In this document: piece by piece, positions 43,423-52,069 of the stretch
Position numbering within the stretch: position 1 is the stretch's first letter
Layout of the letters: every line of letters starts with the position of its first letter
NCBI GenBank assembly: GCA_963729075.1
Contig: CAVSMU010000002.1
Span: 1-64,000 of the forward strand
Direction: 5' to 3'
Origin: WHSW01 sp963729075
Lineage (GTDB): Bacteria; Actinomycetota; Thermoleophilia; Solirubrobacterales; 70-9
Length of the DNA stretch: 64,000 nt
Translations under genes and position numbers: made by a program
Notes under the pieces: model-generated
What the model was told of the DNA's origin: nothing
The model's database searches: none
Seen by the model: the letters and a program-made list of their open reading frames with translations, nothing else

Positions 43423-44056
43423 AAGAGGCGATCCCGTCCTGCCGCACGAGCTCGCGCACGGGGCGGTCGAGCCTGCGTCGGACCTCGGCGACCTCGCCCG
43501 AGCCGATGCCGGGACCGTCGACGAGCACGACCTCGCGAGCCGGAAAGCCGCGCAGCTCGTCCTCGACCGCCTGCACCGGATCGCCGTCGCCGACCGAGCC
43601 GGCGGCGTCGAGGCCGGCCGCGGCCAGCGAGCCGAGCGAGACCGCGACCGTGCGCTGCGCCTGGGCTCGGGCGGGCTCGAGGTCGGAGGCCCAGCGGTCC
43701 AGTCGCGAGGATCGGGCGGGTGCGAGCACTCGCAGCTCCGCCGGCTCGGCTCCGGCCGCGACCTCGCCCTCCGACGCGATCGCAGCGATCTCCCTCACCA
43801 GGGCCGGATCGTCGAGCGGCTCCGGGGCGACCACGAGGAGCCGGTAGCGACGGTCGGGAGCGGGGGCGACCTCGATCTCCTCGTCGAAGCGCGCCCGGGC
43901 GGCCAGCGCGATCAACGCGCCCACCGTGAGGGCGCCGACGGCAAGCCCGGGTGCCGGGCCGCCGAGCGAGAAGGCCGCGATGCTGGGCGCGACCAGCGCA
44001 AGCACCACCAGGGGCAGGGTCCACGAGCGCAGGACGAGCGGGACCAGCCTTTGCAT
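43415..44056 (-). CDS. Hypothetical membrane protein with two N-terminal TM segments
   Basis: 213 residues. Two close TM segments (LPLVVLALVAPSIAAFSLG and LAVGALTVGALIALAAR) precede a soluble alpha/beta domain. That domain has YRLLVVAPEPLDDPALVREI, a middle with LRVLAPARSSRLDRWASDLE, and VVLVDGPGIGSGEVAEVRRR. The pattern of strand-Asp/Pro-helix resembles the universal-stress/Usp-like domains attached to actinobacterial permeases, but ATP-binding residues are not clear. It converges with the GT gene by 8 bp. Function is not assigned. Confidence 0.6.
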   Translation of the reverse strand: MQRLVPLVLRSWTLPLVVLALVAPSIAAFSLGGPAPGLAVGALTVGALIALAARARFDEEIEVAPAPDRRYRLLVVAPEPLDDPALVREIAAIASEGEVAAGAEPAELRVLAPARSSRLDRWASDLEPARAQAQRTVAVSLGSLAAAGLDAAGSVGDGDPVQAVEDELRGFPAREVVLVDGPGIGSGEVAEVRRRLDRPVRELVRQDGIASFS

Positions 44057-44226
44057 GCCCCTCTCCTACCCTCCGGGCGGCGTCCCAGGCCCGCGGATCG
44101 GAGCGAAGATCGGGTGTGCGCCCACGCCCGGATGATCCCGCACGCCGGGCGGACTTGCACGATCCCGCGCGACGTGAAAGAAAGTGGCCTGCGGGGGCCG
44201 AGAACCGACGCTCAAAAGGAGAGAGG

Positions 44227-44508
44227 ATGCCGACCTACATCATGCTCACACGCCTGACGTCCGACGGGGTGAAGACGCTGAAGGACAATCCGACGCGGGT
44301 CCACGAGGTCACGAAGGAGGTCGAGCAGCTCGGTGTCAAGGTCCTCAACCAGTGGGCGACGCTGGGCGAGTACGACTTCGTCAGCGTGGTCGAGGCGCCC
44401 GACGAGACGACGATGGCCAAGCTCTCGGTCGAGATGGGCTCGCGCGGCACGGTGATGAACGAGACGCTGACCGCAATCGACGCCGAGGAGTTCACCTCCT
44501 CGCTGTGA
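44227..44508 (+). CDS. GYD domain protein
   Basis: 93 residues. TYIMLTRLTSDGVKTLKDNP starts the ferredoxin-like GYD fold, and the family name motif appears as LGEYDFVSVVEAPDE. These small dimeric proteins are widespread with no settled role. AAAGGAGAGAGG lies just before the ATG, so the start is firm. It precedes purD by 51 nt and could be co-transcribed with the purine genes. Confidence 0.85.
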   Translation: MPTYIMLTRLTSDGVKTLKDNPTRVHEVTKEVEQLGVKVLNQWATLGEYDFVSVVEAPDETTMAKLSVEMGSRGTVMNETLTAIDAEEFTSSL

Positions 44509-44559
44509 GGCGGAGCGCGAAGCGCGAAGCCGAGGCCGGCCGCCGTTGAGGTCGCTGCT

Positions 44560-45831
44560 GTGAAGGTCCTGGTCGTAGGGGGCGGCGGCCGCGAGCACGC
44601 GATCATCCGCGCGCTCGCCCGCTCGAAGCGAGCCCCGGAGCTGCTCTGCACGCCGGGCAACGCCGGGATCTGCGCCGACACACGCTGCCTCGACGTCGAT
44701 GGGGGCACCGACGCCATCGTCGACGCCGCCGCCGCCGAGGGCTGCGACCTGGTCGTCGTGGGCCCCGAGGCGCCGCTGGTCGAGGGTCTGGTGGACGCGC
44801 TCGAGGCCCGGGGCGTCCCGGCCTTCGGCCCCTCGGCGGCGGCAGCGCAGCTCGAGGGCTCGAAGGTGCACGCGAAGGCGCTGATGGCCGAGGCGGGGGT
44901 CGCGACCGCGGAGCACGCGGTCCTTCACGATCGCGACGAGGCACTCGAGCAGCTCGCCGGCGGCTCGTACCCGACGGTGCTCAAGGCCGACGGGCTGGCC
45001 GCCGGCAAGGGAGTGATCATCTGCGCCGACGAGGTCGAGGCTCGCGCCGCGGTCGAGACGTTCTTCGTCGAGCGGCGCTTCGGCGCCACCGAGGTCGTGC
45101 TCGAGGAGTACCTCGACGGCGAGGAGCTGTCGCTGCTCGCCCTCTGCGACGGCGAGAACGTCCTTCCGCTCGCCCCCGCCCAGGACTACAAGCGCATCTT
45201 CGACGACGACCGGGGACCGAACACCGGGGGCATGGGCAGCTACTCGCCCGTTCCGGCCTTCGACGCCGAGCGGGTCGAGGACATCGCCGACGCGGTCCAC
45301 CGCCCGGTCGTGGAGCTCATGCGCGCCCGCGGCACGCCCTTCCACGGAGTGCTCTACGCGGGCCTGATGCTGACCGACGCGGGCGCCAAGGTGCTCGAGT
45401 TCAACTGCCGCTTCGGCGACCCGGAGACGCAGGCCGTGCTGCCGCGGCTGCGCAGTGACCTGCTCGAGCTCTGCTTCGCCGCACGGGAGCCGGGCGGGCT
45501 CGCGGGGGCACGAGCCGATTTCGCCGACGACTGGGCCGTGACCATCGTCCTCGCCTCCGCCGGGTATCCAGCCGGATCTTCCAAGGGCGATCCGATCCGC
45601 GGGCTCGACCGCGTCCCTGGGGACGTCGCCGTGACCCACGCGGGCACGGCCCGCAACGACGCCGGAGAGATCGTGACTGCCGGCGGCCGAGTGCTCAACG
45701 TGACCGGGCTCGGGCCCACGCCGGGCGAGGCGCGCGAGCGTGCCTACGCCGCCGCGGAGCTGATCGAGTTCGATGGAATGCAGATGCGCACCGACATCGC
45801 GGCCGCAGCGATCGAGCGGGTGGCCGGCTAG
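44560..45831 (+). CDS. purD: Phosphoribosylamine--glycine ligase
   Basis: A 423-residue ATP-grasp enzyme that makes GAR, the second step of purine synthesis. The N-domain is KVLVVGGGGREHAIIRALAR, then VGPEAPLVEGLVDALE. The ATP-grasp region includes VLKADGLAAGKGVIIC and PAQDYKRIFDDDRGPNTGGM, and the metal-ligand segment is LEFNCRFGDPETQAVLPRL. The start is GTG 44560. It is the first of four closely spaced pur genes (purD, purE, purB and, past a P450, purC). Confidence 0.96.
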   Translation: MKVLVVGGGGREHAIIRALARSKRAPELLCTPGNAGICADTRCLDVDGGTDAIVDAAAAEGCDLVVVGPEAPLVEGLVDALEARGVPAFGPSAAAAQLEGSKVHAKALMAEAGVATAEHAVLHDRDEALEQLAGGSYPTVLKADGLAAGKGVIICADEVEARAAVETFFVERRFGATEVVLEEYLDGEELSLLALCDGENVLPLAPAQDYKRIFDDDRGPNTGGMGSYSPVPAFDAERVEDIADAVHRPVVELMRARGTPFHGVLYAGLMLTDAGAKVLEFNCRFGDPETQAVLPRLRSDLLELCFAAREPGGLAGARADFADDWAVTIVLASAGYPAGSSKGDPIRGLDRVPGDVAVTHAGTARNDAGEIVTAGGRVLNVTGLGPTPGEARERAYAAAELIEFDGMQMRTDIAAAAIERVAG

Positions 45832-45844
45832 AAAGGGAGCAAGA

Positions 45845-46348
45845 TTGGAGACGCGAGAGCCGAGCACCGAGACGGGGCTCGAGACGCCACAGGACGCCGC
45901 GACCGAGCCGATGCCCGAGGTCGAGGCGGCCTTCGAGGAGATCGAGGTCGACGCGCCCCGGGTCGGGATCATCATGGGCTCCAAGAACGACAAGCCCAAG
46001 CTGCAGCCCGCCGGTGAGGCGCTCCACGAGGCCGGGATCCGTTACGAGGTGCGGGTGATGAGCGCGCATCGCGACCCCGAGAAGGTGCGCGACTACTGCC
46101 ACGCGGCGAGGATGCGCGGGCTCCAGGTGATCATCGCCGGCGCCGGGATGTCCGCGGCGCTGCCGGGTGTGGCCGCCGCGCACACCGACCTGCCCGTGAT
46201 CGGCGTGCCGATCCTCGGCAAGAGCCTCGGGGGCCTCGACGCGCTGCTGTCGGCGGTCCAGATGCCGCCCGGCGTGCCGGTCGCCTGCGTCGCCGTCGAC
46301 GGAGCGAAGAACGCGGGGCTCCTCGCGATTCGGATAATCAACGCCTAG
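45845..46348 (+). CDS. purE: N5-carboxyaminoimidazole ribonucleotide mutase
   Basis: About 167 residues. The PurE core is RVGIIMGSKNDKPKLQPAGE, EVRVMSAHRDPEKVRDYCHA, VIIAGAGMSAALPGVAAAHT and GVPILGKSLGGLDALLS. The conserved AHR and PGxxA motifs are intact; the usual SDxxxM after the P-loop is changed to NDKPKLQ. It isomerises N5-CAIR to CAIR, which needs PurK, not present in this window. TTG 45845 behind GGGAG is the likely start, 13 nt after purD; an acidic ~35-residue N-terminal extension results. ATG 45911 is an alternative. Confidence 0.92.
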   Translation: METREPSTETGLETPQDAATEPMPEVEAAFEEIEVDAPRVGIIMGSKNDKPKLQPAGEALHEAGIRYEVRVMSAHRDPEKVRDYCHAARMRGLQVIIAGAGMSAALPGVAAAHTDLPVIGVPILGKSLGGLDALLSAVQMPPGVPVACVAVDGAKNAGLLAIRIINA

Positions 46349-46435
46349 CAAATGCCCGTCGGCTCCTCCCAGGGAGCGATAGGCGACCGGTGGTCCAAGC
46401 TCTGCTTGGATTCCGGGGCCGACGGGGCTCGCAAT
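46349..46435 (+). promoter_or_regulatory. Structured purE-purB spacer (two hairpins)
   Basis: If purB begins at TTG 46436, the 87-nt spacer contains GCTCC/GGAGC (46362-46376) and a perfect 7-bp stem TCCAAGC/GCTTGGA with a 3-nt loop (46394-46410). The frame is open through the spacer from ATG 46352 but encodes nothing conserved. It could be a leader element or simply a coding extension. Confidence 0.4.
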
Positions 46436-47719
46436 TTGATTCAGCGCTACACCCGAACGGAAATGGGCGCCGTCTGGAGCGACGAGCGCCGTATGCAGGG
46501 CTGGCTCGACGTCGAGCTGGCGGCGACCGACGCGCTCGCGGCGGCCGGCACGGTGCCGGCCGGCGCCGCGGCGGCCTGCCGCGAGCGTGCCTCGTTCACC
46601 GTCGAGGCGGTGAAGGAACGCGAGCGGACGACCAACCACGACGTCGCGGCGTTCGTCGACGTGGTCGCGGCCTCGGTCGGCGACGAGGGGCGCTGGATCC
46701 ACTACGGCCTCACCTCCTCGGACGTTCTCGACACCGCGCTGGCCCTGCAGCTGGTCGAGGCGGGGGCCATCCTGATCGAGGGCGCGACCACCTACCGCGA
46801 TGCCCTCGTCGCCCGGGCGCGAGAGCATGCCGAGACGCCCTGCGTCGGGCGGACCCACGGCGTGCACGCGGAGCCGACCACCTTCGGGCTCCGGCTCGCC
46901 GGCTTCGCGTTCGAGGCAGATCGCAACCTCGAGCGCCTGCGGGCGGCGTTCGAGCAGGCGGCGGTCGGCAAGCTCTCCGGCGCCGTCGGCACCTACGCCT
47001 CGCTTCCGCCGTCGGTCGAGGCCGCGGTCATGGACCGGCTCGGCCTCCAGGCGGAGGACATCTCGACCCAGGTCGTGCCCCGGGACCGCCACGCGCAGGT
47101 ACTCGGCGCGGTGGCGCTCGCCGGCGCCGGGCTCGAGCGCTTCGCGCAGGAGGTCCGCAACCTCCAGCGGACCGAGGTCCGCGAGGTCGAGGAGCCGTTC
47201 GCGTCCGGGGCGCAGAAGGGCTCCTCGGCGATGCCCCACAAGCGCAACCCGATCGTCAGCGAGCGGATCTGCGGGCTCGCCCGGGTGCTGCGCGGCTACT
47301 CCCACGCCGGCGTCGAGAACGTCGCCCTCTGGCACGAGCGCGACATCTCGCACTCGGGCGCCGAGCGCGTGATCCTTCCCGACGCGACGATCCTGCTCGA
47401 CTACATGCAGCACCTCGCGGTGCGCGTCGTGGCGGGGATGACCGTGCACGAGGACCGCATGCGCGCCAACCTCGACCTCACCCACGGCGCCCTGTTCAGC
47501 CAGCGGGCGCTGACCGCCCTGATCGAGGCGGGGATGGCGCGCGACGAGGCCTACCGCCTCGTCCAGGGCGCCGCGCAGCGCGCCTGGGACGAGGGCATCC
47601 CGTTCCGGGACCTGCTGGCGGAGGCTGCGCCCGATCTGGATCTCGAGGCCGTCCTCGACGTCGACGCCTACCTCGAGCACGTCCCCGAGGTCCTCGCCCG
47701 GCTCGAGCGCCTCAGCTGA
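46436..47719 (+). CDS. purB: Adenylosuccinate lyase
   Basis: A 427-residue fumarase/aspartase-superfamily enzyme acting twice in purine synthesis, on SAICAR and on adenylosuccinate. Motifs are IQRYTRTEMGAVWSDERRMQ at the N-terminus, TTNHDVAAFVDVVA, HYGLTSSDVLDTALALQL, GRTHGVHAEPTTFGL and the signature GSSAMPHKRNPIVSERI. TTG 46436 gives the family N-terminus; ATG 46352 would add 28 residues of no likeness. It converges with the P450 gene by 8 bp. Confidence 0.95.
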   Translation: MIQRYTRTEMGAVWSDERRMQGWLDVELAATDALAAAGTVPAGAAAACRERASFTVEAVKERERTTNHDVAAFVDVVAASVGDEGRWIHYGLTSSDVLDTALALQLVEAGAILIEGATTYRDALVARAREHAETPCVGRTHGVHAEPTTFGLRLAGFAFEADRNLERLRAAFEQAAVGKLSGAVGTYASLPPSVEAAVMDRLGLQAEDISTQVVPRDRHAQVLGAVALAGAGLERFAQEVRNLQRTEVREVEEPFASGAQKGSSAMPHKRNPIVSERICGLARVLRGYSHAGVENVALWHERDISHSGAERVILPDATILLDYMQHLAVRVVAGMTVHEDRMRANLDLTHGALFSQRALTALIEAGMARDEAYRLVQGAAQRAWDEGIPFRDLLAEAAPDLDLEAVLDVDAYLEHVPEVLARLERLS

Positions 47720-49076
47720 TCAGCACCCGCGTCCCGTTGGCCGGGGAGAGCGTGACGTTGCGGCGCACCGGGCGCTCGAGCGACGAGGAGGCAGCGCGCA
47801 TGCGGACCGAGCGGAGAACGGTCTCGATCACGACCCTCATCTCGAACTGGGCGAACGCGGCGCCGATGCAGCGCCGCGTGCCGCCTCCGAAGGGAATCCA
47901 GGCGAAGGTCTCTGGCGCGTCGTCGCCCAGGAAGCGCTCGGGGCGGAACGCGTACGGCTCGGCGTAGACGTCGCCGCGGGTGTGCGCGAGATAGATTCCG
48001 GCCATGACCACGGTGCCGGCCGGCAGCTCGTAGCCGCCGAGCTCGGCCGTCGCGCGGAGCTCGCGTCCGGTGAACGGGACCACGGGGCGCACGCGCAGCG
48101 ACTCGTTGACCACCGCGTCGAGGTAGCCGCGCTCGCCCGCCTCGAGCTCGGCCCGCAGCCGCTCGAGCGCCTCCGGGTGGTGCACGAGCAGGTCGAAGGC
48201 CCAGGCGAGGCCGGTCGCCGTCGTCTCGTGCCCGGCGAGCAGCAGGGTCATCAGCTGGTCGCGAAGCTCGGTGTCGTCCATCGCCGAGCCGTCCTCGAAC
48301 CGAGCCGTGACGAGCAGCGAGAGGATGTCGTCGCGCGCGCCCGCCTCAGAGTCGCGGCGTCGCTCGGCGATCTCCGCGTAGAGCACCTCGTCGGTGCGCC
48401 GGCGAAGCTCGTTCAGGCGCCGGTACATCGGCAGCCGCCGGGTGCCCGGCGCGATCAGGCCGACCGCGACCGGCGAGGCGGTGGCGCCGAGGATCTCGAC
48501 GAGGCCGTCGCGCAGCTCGCCGCGGCGCTCCGCGTCCTCGACCCCGAACACGGCGCGCAGGATCACCTCGAGCGTGATCGCCTGCATGCTCGGATGAAGC
48601 GCGAACTCCTCGCCCTGCGGCCAGGAGGCGATCGCGCGCTCGGTCGCCTCGGCGATCACGGACTCATAGGCGCGCATGCGCTCGCCGTGGAAGGGCGGCA
48701 GCATCAGCTTGCGGCGGCGCAGATGCTCCTCGCCCTCCTGCAGAAGCAGCGACCCGGGGCCGAGCAGCGGCCGCAGGATGATGTTGCGCCCGGGCGCGAT
48801 CGTGTTGACGCGGTCGGCGGCGAACAGCGCCTTCAGCGACGGCGGGTCGGAGATGAAGACCAGCTCGCCGGGCCCGTAGAAGCGACCGCTGAAGGTCTCG
48901 CCGAGGACGCGGCGCCAATGCTCCATGAACGGGATCGGCCGCACCAGGAAGCGCGCGGTCTGCAGTGGCTTCGGCAGCGGGATGTGCGGCACCGCGCCGT
49001 TTCGCCTCGCGGCGGATGGCGGCGGCTCCTGAGGTGCCGGGGGTCGCTGCTGCGCGGTCGTGTCGGCGCTCGCCAT
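47712..49076 (-). CDS. Cytochrome P450
   Basis: 454 residues. The I-helix oxygen-activation motif is TLLLAGHETTATGLAWAF (~residue 278), the K-helix ExxR is NESLRVRPVVPF, and the heme loop PFGGGTRRCIGAAFAQFE carries the Cys thiolate (~residue 401). It has the HE-T-T type and long N-terminus of the CYP110/CYP102-like bacterial group, without a TM anchor. No ferredoxin or reductase gene is adjacent. It sits on the opposite strand between purB and purC, with 79 bp to the purC start. The substrate is unknown. Confidence 0.93.
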   Translation of the reverse strand: MASADTTAQQRPPAPQEPPPSAARRNGAVPHIPLPKPLQTARFLVRPIPFMEHWRRVLGETFSGRFYGPGELVFISDPPSLKALFAADRVNTIAPGRNIILRPLLGPGSLLLQEGEEHLRRRKLMLPPFHGERMRAYESVIAEATERAIASWPQGEEFALHPSMQAITLEVILRAVFGVEDAERRGELRDGLVEILGATASPVAVGLIAPGTRRLPMYRRLNELRRRTDEVLYAEIAERRRDSEAGARDDILSLLVTARFEDGSAMDDTELRDQLMTLLLAGHETTATGLAWAFDLLVHHPEALERLRAELEAGERGYLDAVVNESLRVRPVVPFTGRELRATAELGGYELPAGTVVMAGIYLAHTRGDVYAEPYAFRPERFLGDDAPETFAWIPFGGGTRRCIGAAFAQFEMRVVIETVLRSVRMRAASSSLERPVRRNVTLSPANGTRVLIS

Positions 49077-49155
49077 CGGGCCGCCCACTGTACCGCCAGG
49101 GGGTATGACCCGCGCCGCGATCGCTACGCCGCCCGCGTTGTTAGCATCGCCAGCA

Positions 49156-50007
49156 GTGACGACCGCGCTCGCCGACCTCCCCCTCCTCGCCTCCGGCAAG
49201 GTGCGCGAGATGTACGCGGTCGAGGACGACCTCCTGATGGTCGCCTCCGACCGGATCTCGGCCTACGACGTGATCCTGCCGACGCCCATCCCCGACAAGG
49301 GCCGGGTGTTGACCCAGATGTCGGTGTTCTGGTTCGAGACCACCGGCCACATCTGCCCCAACCACTATCTCTCCCAGGACGCGCCCGCCGAGGTGGCGGG
49401 GCGGGCGCTGCGGGTGCGGCGGCTGGACATGTACCCGGTCGAGTGCGTGGCCCGGGGCTACCTGTCGGGCTCGGGCTGGCGCGAGTACCGCCAGACGGGT
49501 GCCGTCTGCGGGATCGAGCTGCCCGCGGGCCTGCGTGAGTCCGACCGCCTCCCTGAGCCGATCTTCACTCCGGCGACCAAGGCCGAGATCGGCGAGCACG
49601 ACGAGAACATCGACTTCGACCGCGCGGCAGAGCTCATCGGCGACCGGGCGCTCATGGAGGAGCTGCGGCGGGTGACGCTAGAGCTCTACGAGCACGCCTC
49701 GGCCCACGCCGCGGAGCGCGGGATCATCATCGCCGACACGAAATTCGAGTTCGGCGCCTCCCCCGGCGCCGAGATCGTGCTCGGCGACGAGGTGCTGACG
49801 CCGGACTCCTCGCGGTTCTGGCCCGCCGACGACTACGAGCCGGGCCGCTCGCAGGCCTCGTTCGACAAGCAGTACGTGCGCGACTGGGTGGATCAGTCCG
49901 GCTGGGACCACAGCCCCCCCGGCCCGGAGCTTCCCGACGACGTGGTCGCCAACACGCGCGCCAAGTACGTCGAGGCGTACGAGCGGATCACCGGACGCGA
50001 GCTCTAG
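49156..50007 (+). CDS. purC: Phosphoribosylaminoimidazole-succinocarboxamide synthase
   Basis: A 283-residue SAICAR synthetase joining CAIR and aspartate. Motifs are LLASGKVREMYAVEDDLLMV, ASDRISAYDVILPTPIPDKG, ECVARGYLSGSGWREYRQTG, IADTKFEFGA and LTPDSSRFWPADDYEPG. The length is the longer eukaryote/actinobacterial type. GTG 49156 lies 8 nt after TAGCAT (49142-49147), pointing to a leaderless transcript and to this start over ATG or TTG codons further upstream. Confidence 0.95.
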   Translation: MTTALADLPLLASGKVREMYAVEDDLLMVASDRISAYDVILPTPIPDKGRVLTQMSVFWFETTGHICPNHYLSQDAPAEVAGRALRVRRLDMYPVECVARGYLSGSGWREYRQTGAVCGIELPAGLRESDRLPEPIFTPATKAEIGEHDENIDFDRAAELIGDRALMEELRRVTLELYEHASAHAAERGIIIADTKFEFGASPGAEIVLGDEVLTPDSSRFWPADDYEPGRSQASFDKQYVRDWVDQSGWDHSPPGPELPDDVVANTRAKYVEAYERITGREL

Positions 50008-50037
50008 CCGCAAAGCGCGGTCCGTACCCTGGACTGG

Positions 50038-51057
50038 ATGAAGCTGTTCGTCCTCGGCCTCCGTCGCTCGGGCACCACCATCCTCTACGACGTCCTGCGT
50101 GAGGACCCGAGGCTTCGCTGTCATTACGAGCCGTTGCGCGAGGACGCCGAGACGATCGGCGGCGGCAGCGGGGCGCGCGACGAGGACCTGTTCGCCGAGA
50201 CGCGGCGTGAGCGGGAGCGGTTTCGCGCCCGGCGTTATCCGGAGCTGCCGATCGAGCTCTTCAACTGCGGTGGCCCGCGGGCACCCGAGCTGGAGCTCGA
50301 CCCCGACCTGCCGGAGCACTGCCGGGATTTGCTCGCCGAGCTGCTCGGCCAGGCGGAGGACGTGATGGTCAAGGAGACGCGCCTTCACCACAAGCTCGTG
50401 GCACTGGCCCAGATCGACCCGGAGGCCGCGGTAGTCCAGCTGGTTCGCGACCCACGGGCGGTGACCGCCTCGATGCTGCTCGGCCGCCGGCGGCGCACCG
50501 ACATCTATCCGGACGCCGACGCCTTCTTCACTGCCCGCACGGGCCGGCGCCTGTGGTCGAGCCGCAGGCTCTCCGAGGAGGTGATCGCCCGCGGGGGGGC
50601 ACCCGACCTTCCGCCCGACATCCCCGACTTCCTGCGGCCCCTGCTGGTCTGGAAGGCGGCGTTCGAGGCGACCGCCGGCGATGGGGCGCGCCTCTTCGGC
50701 GACCGCTACGCGCTCGTCCGGCTCGAGGACCTGCGCACGACCCCGCACGACCAGCTTGCGCGGATCTACGCGCTCAGCGGCCGGACCGTCCCCGACGCGG
50801 TCGTCGATTGGGCGACCGAGAACATCCGCCGCGATGCGGGGCTGCACCTCGCCGACGACCCGCGGTGGGCGCGCGCGGCGCGGCTCATCGGGCTCGAGCC
50901 GCAGCTCGAGCAGGCGGGCTACTCCGAGATCCTCGAGCTCGACCCCGAGCGCGCTTCGCTCGACCTCGCGCCGCCCCCGCCGCGCTCCCGGCTCGCCGGT
51001 TTCATGGGCAGAGCCCGGCGCCGTTCCCGGAGCTTCGGCGGCCGCGCCGCCCGGTAA
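50038..51057 (+). CDS. Sulfotransferase family protein (divergent member)
   Basis: A 339-residue protein. The 5'-phosphosulfate loop is LFVLGLRRSGTTILYDVLRE at the very N-terminus, and a 3'-phosphate site appears as LVRDPRAVTASML. VMVKETRLHHKLVAL lies between. The C-terminal ~35 residues are Pro/Arg-rich. It is clearly different from the four tandem members at 52-58 kb, which share the PPETHF block. TACCCT ends 7 nt before the ATG. It lies between purC and purS, 30 nt after purC. Confidence 0.85.
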   Translation: MKLFVLGLRRSGTTILYDVLREDPRLRCHYEPLREDAETIGGGSGARDEDLFAETRRERERFRARRYPELPIELFNCGGPRAPELELDPDLPEHCRDLLAELLGQAEDVMVKETRLHHKLVALAQIDPEAAVVQLVRDPRAVTASMLLGRRRRTDIYPDADAFFTARTGRRLWSSRRLSEEVIARGGAPDLPPDIPDFLRPLLVWKAAFEATAGDGARLFGDRYALVRLEDLRTTPHDQLARIYALSGRTVPDAVVDWATENIRRDAGLHLADDPRWARAARLIGLEPQLEQAGYSEILELDPERASLDLAPPPPRSRLAGFMGRARRRSRSFGGRAAR

Positions 51058-51067
51058 CGTCAGAGCC

Positions 51068-51304
51068 GTGAGGGCGCGCGTCCTGATCCGGCCCAAGGAG
51101 GGCATCCTCGACCCGCAGGGCAAAGCGGTTGAGCGGGCGCTGCCCGCGCTCGGCTTCGAAGGGGTCTCGCATGTCCGCATCGGCCGCATGGTCGAGCTGG
51201 AAGCCGAGGAGGGCGCCGACCTCGACGCGCTCTGCGAGAAGCTGCTCGCGAACCCATTAGTTGAGGACTACGAGATCGTGCGGGGAGACCCCGGCGTTGG
51301 TTGA
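51068..51304 (+). CDS. purS: Phosphoribosylformylglycinamidine synthase subunit PurS
   Basis: A 78-residue small subunit bridging PurQ and PurL in the FGAR amidotransferase complex. RARVLIRPKEGILDPQGKAV, ALGFEGVSHVRIGRMVELE and LLANPLVEDYEIV match the family along its whole length. It starts at GTG 51068, 7 nt after TAACGT. purQ follows after a 93-nt structured gap and purL lies 7.5 kb downstream, beyond the sulfotransferase/GT cluster. Confidence 0.94.
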   Translation: MRARVLIRPKEGILDPQGKAVERALPALGFEGVSHVRIGRMVELEAEEGADLDALCEKLLANPLVEDYEIVRGDPGVG

Positions 51305-51397
51305 GTTGAGGAGTCCGCAGCCGGCCGCTTCGCGGCCTTGCAGTCCGCAGAGCGCTGCTCACTGCGGACTGCGGACTGCGGACTGCGGACTTTCGCC
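51305..51397 (+). promoter_or_regulatory. Structured purS-purQ leader with a 7-bp tandem repeat
   Basis: Three features occupy the gap. GGCCGC/GCGGCC forms a stem with a 3-nt loop (51323-51337). An 11-bp perfect stem GCAGTCCGCAG/CTGCGGACTGC spans 51340-51372 with an 11-nt loop. The heptamer ACTGCGG is repeated four times (51361-51388). The heptamers allow several alternative pairings with the upstream arm. No ribosome-binding site is visible before the purQ GTG at 51398. Confidence 0.6.
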
Positions 51398-52069
51398 GTG
51401 ATTGGCGTGCTTCAGTTCCCCGGCTCTTGCGATGAGCGCGACGCCGTGCTCGCGTGCCAGCGGGTCGGCGACGCGCGCCTCGTCTGGCACGGTGACTCGG
51501 ATCTGGGGGACCTCGACGCGGTGGTGATTCCGGGTGGGTTCTCCTACGGCGACTACCTGCGCGCGGGCGCGATCGCGCGCTTCGCGCCGGCGATGGAGGC
51601 GGTGCGCGAGTTCGCCGCCGCCGGCGGGCCGGTGCTCGGGATCTGCAACGGCTTCCAGGTCCTCTGCGAGGCGGGCATGCTCCCGGGCGCGCTGCTGCCA
51701 AACGCCGGGCTGCGCTTCGTCTGCCGGCAGGTCGAGGTCGAAGTCGCGAGCACCGAGACAGTGGTAACCGGCGCCTGCGAGGCGGGCGAGGTCCTCTCGG
51801 TCCCCGTCAAGCACATGAGCGGCCGCTGGTTCGCCCCCGACGAGATCGTGCGCGAGCTCGAGGCGAGCGGGCGGATCGTCTTTCGCTATGCCGCGGGCCA
51901 GAACCCGAACGGCTCGGTCGCCGACGTCGCCGGGGTCGCCAACGAGCGCGGCAACGTTGTCGGCCTGATGCCGCACCCCGAGCACGCGGTGGACCCGCTC
52001 ACCGGCTCCGCAGACGGCCTGAAGCTGTTCGACTCGCTGGTTCGAAGCACGGCCGCCGCGGCGGTGTGA
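51398..52069 (+). CDS. purQ: Phosphoribosylformylglycinamidine synthase subunit PurQ
   Basis: A 223-residue class I glutamine amidotransferase supplying ammonia to PurL. It begins VIGVLQFPGSCDERDAVLAC, typical of PurQ. The nucleophile Cys is in VLGICNGFQVLCEAG, and the His-Glu pair in VGLMPHPEHAVDPL. GTG 51398 fits the family; an upstream ATG at 51338 would translate the heptamer repeats. Its stop overlaps the GTG of the next sulfotransferase (GTGTGA), so the two unrelated genes are coupled. Confidence 0.95.
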   Translation: MIGVLQFPGSCDERDAVLACQRVGDARLVWHGDSDLGDLDAVVIPGGFSYGDYLRAGAIARFAPAMEAVREFAAAGGPVLGICNGFQVLCEAGMLPGALLPNAGLRFVCRQVEVEVASTETVVTGACEAGEVLSVPVKHMSGRWFAPDEIVRELEASGRIVFRYAAGQNPNGSVADVAGVANERGNVVGLMPHPEHAVDPLTGSADGLKLFDSLVRSTAAAAV

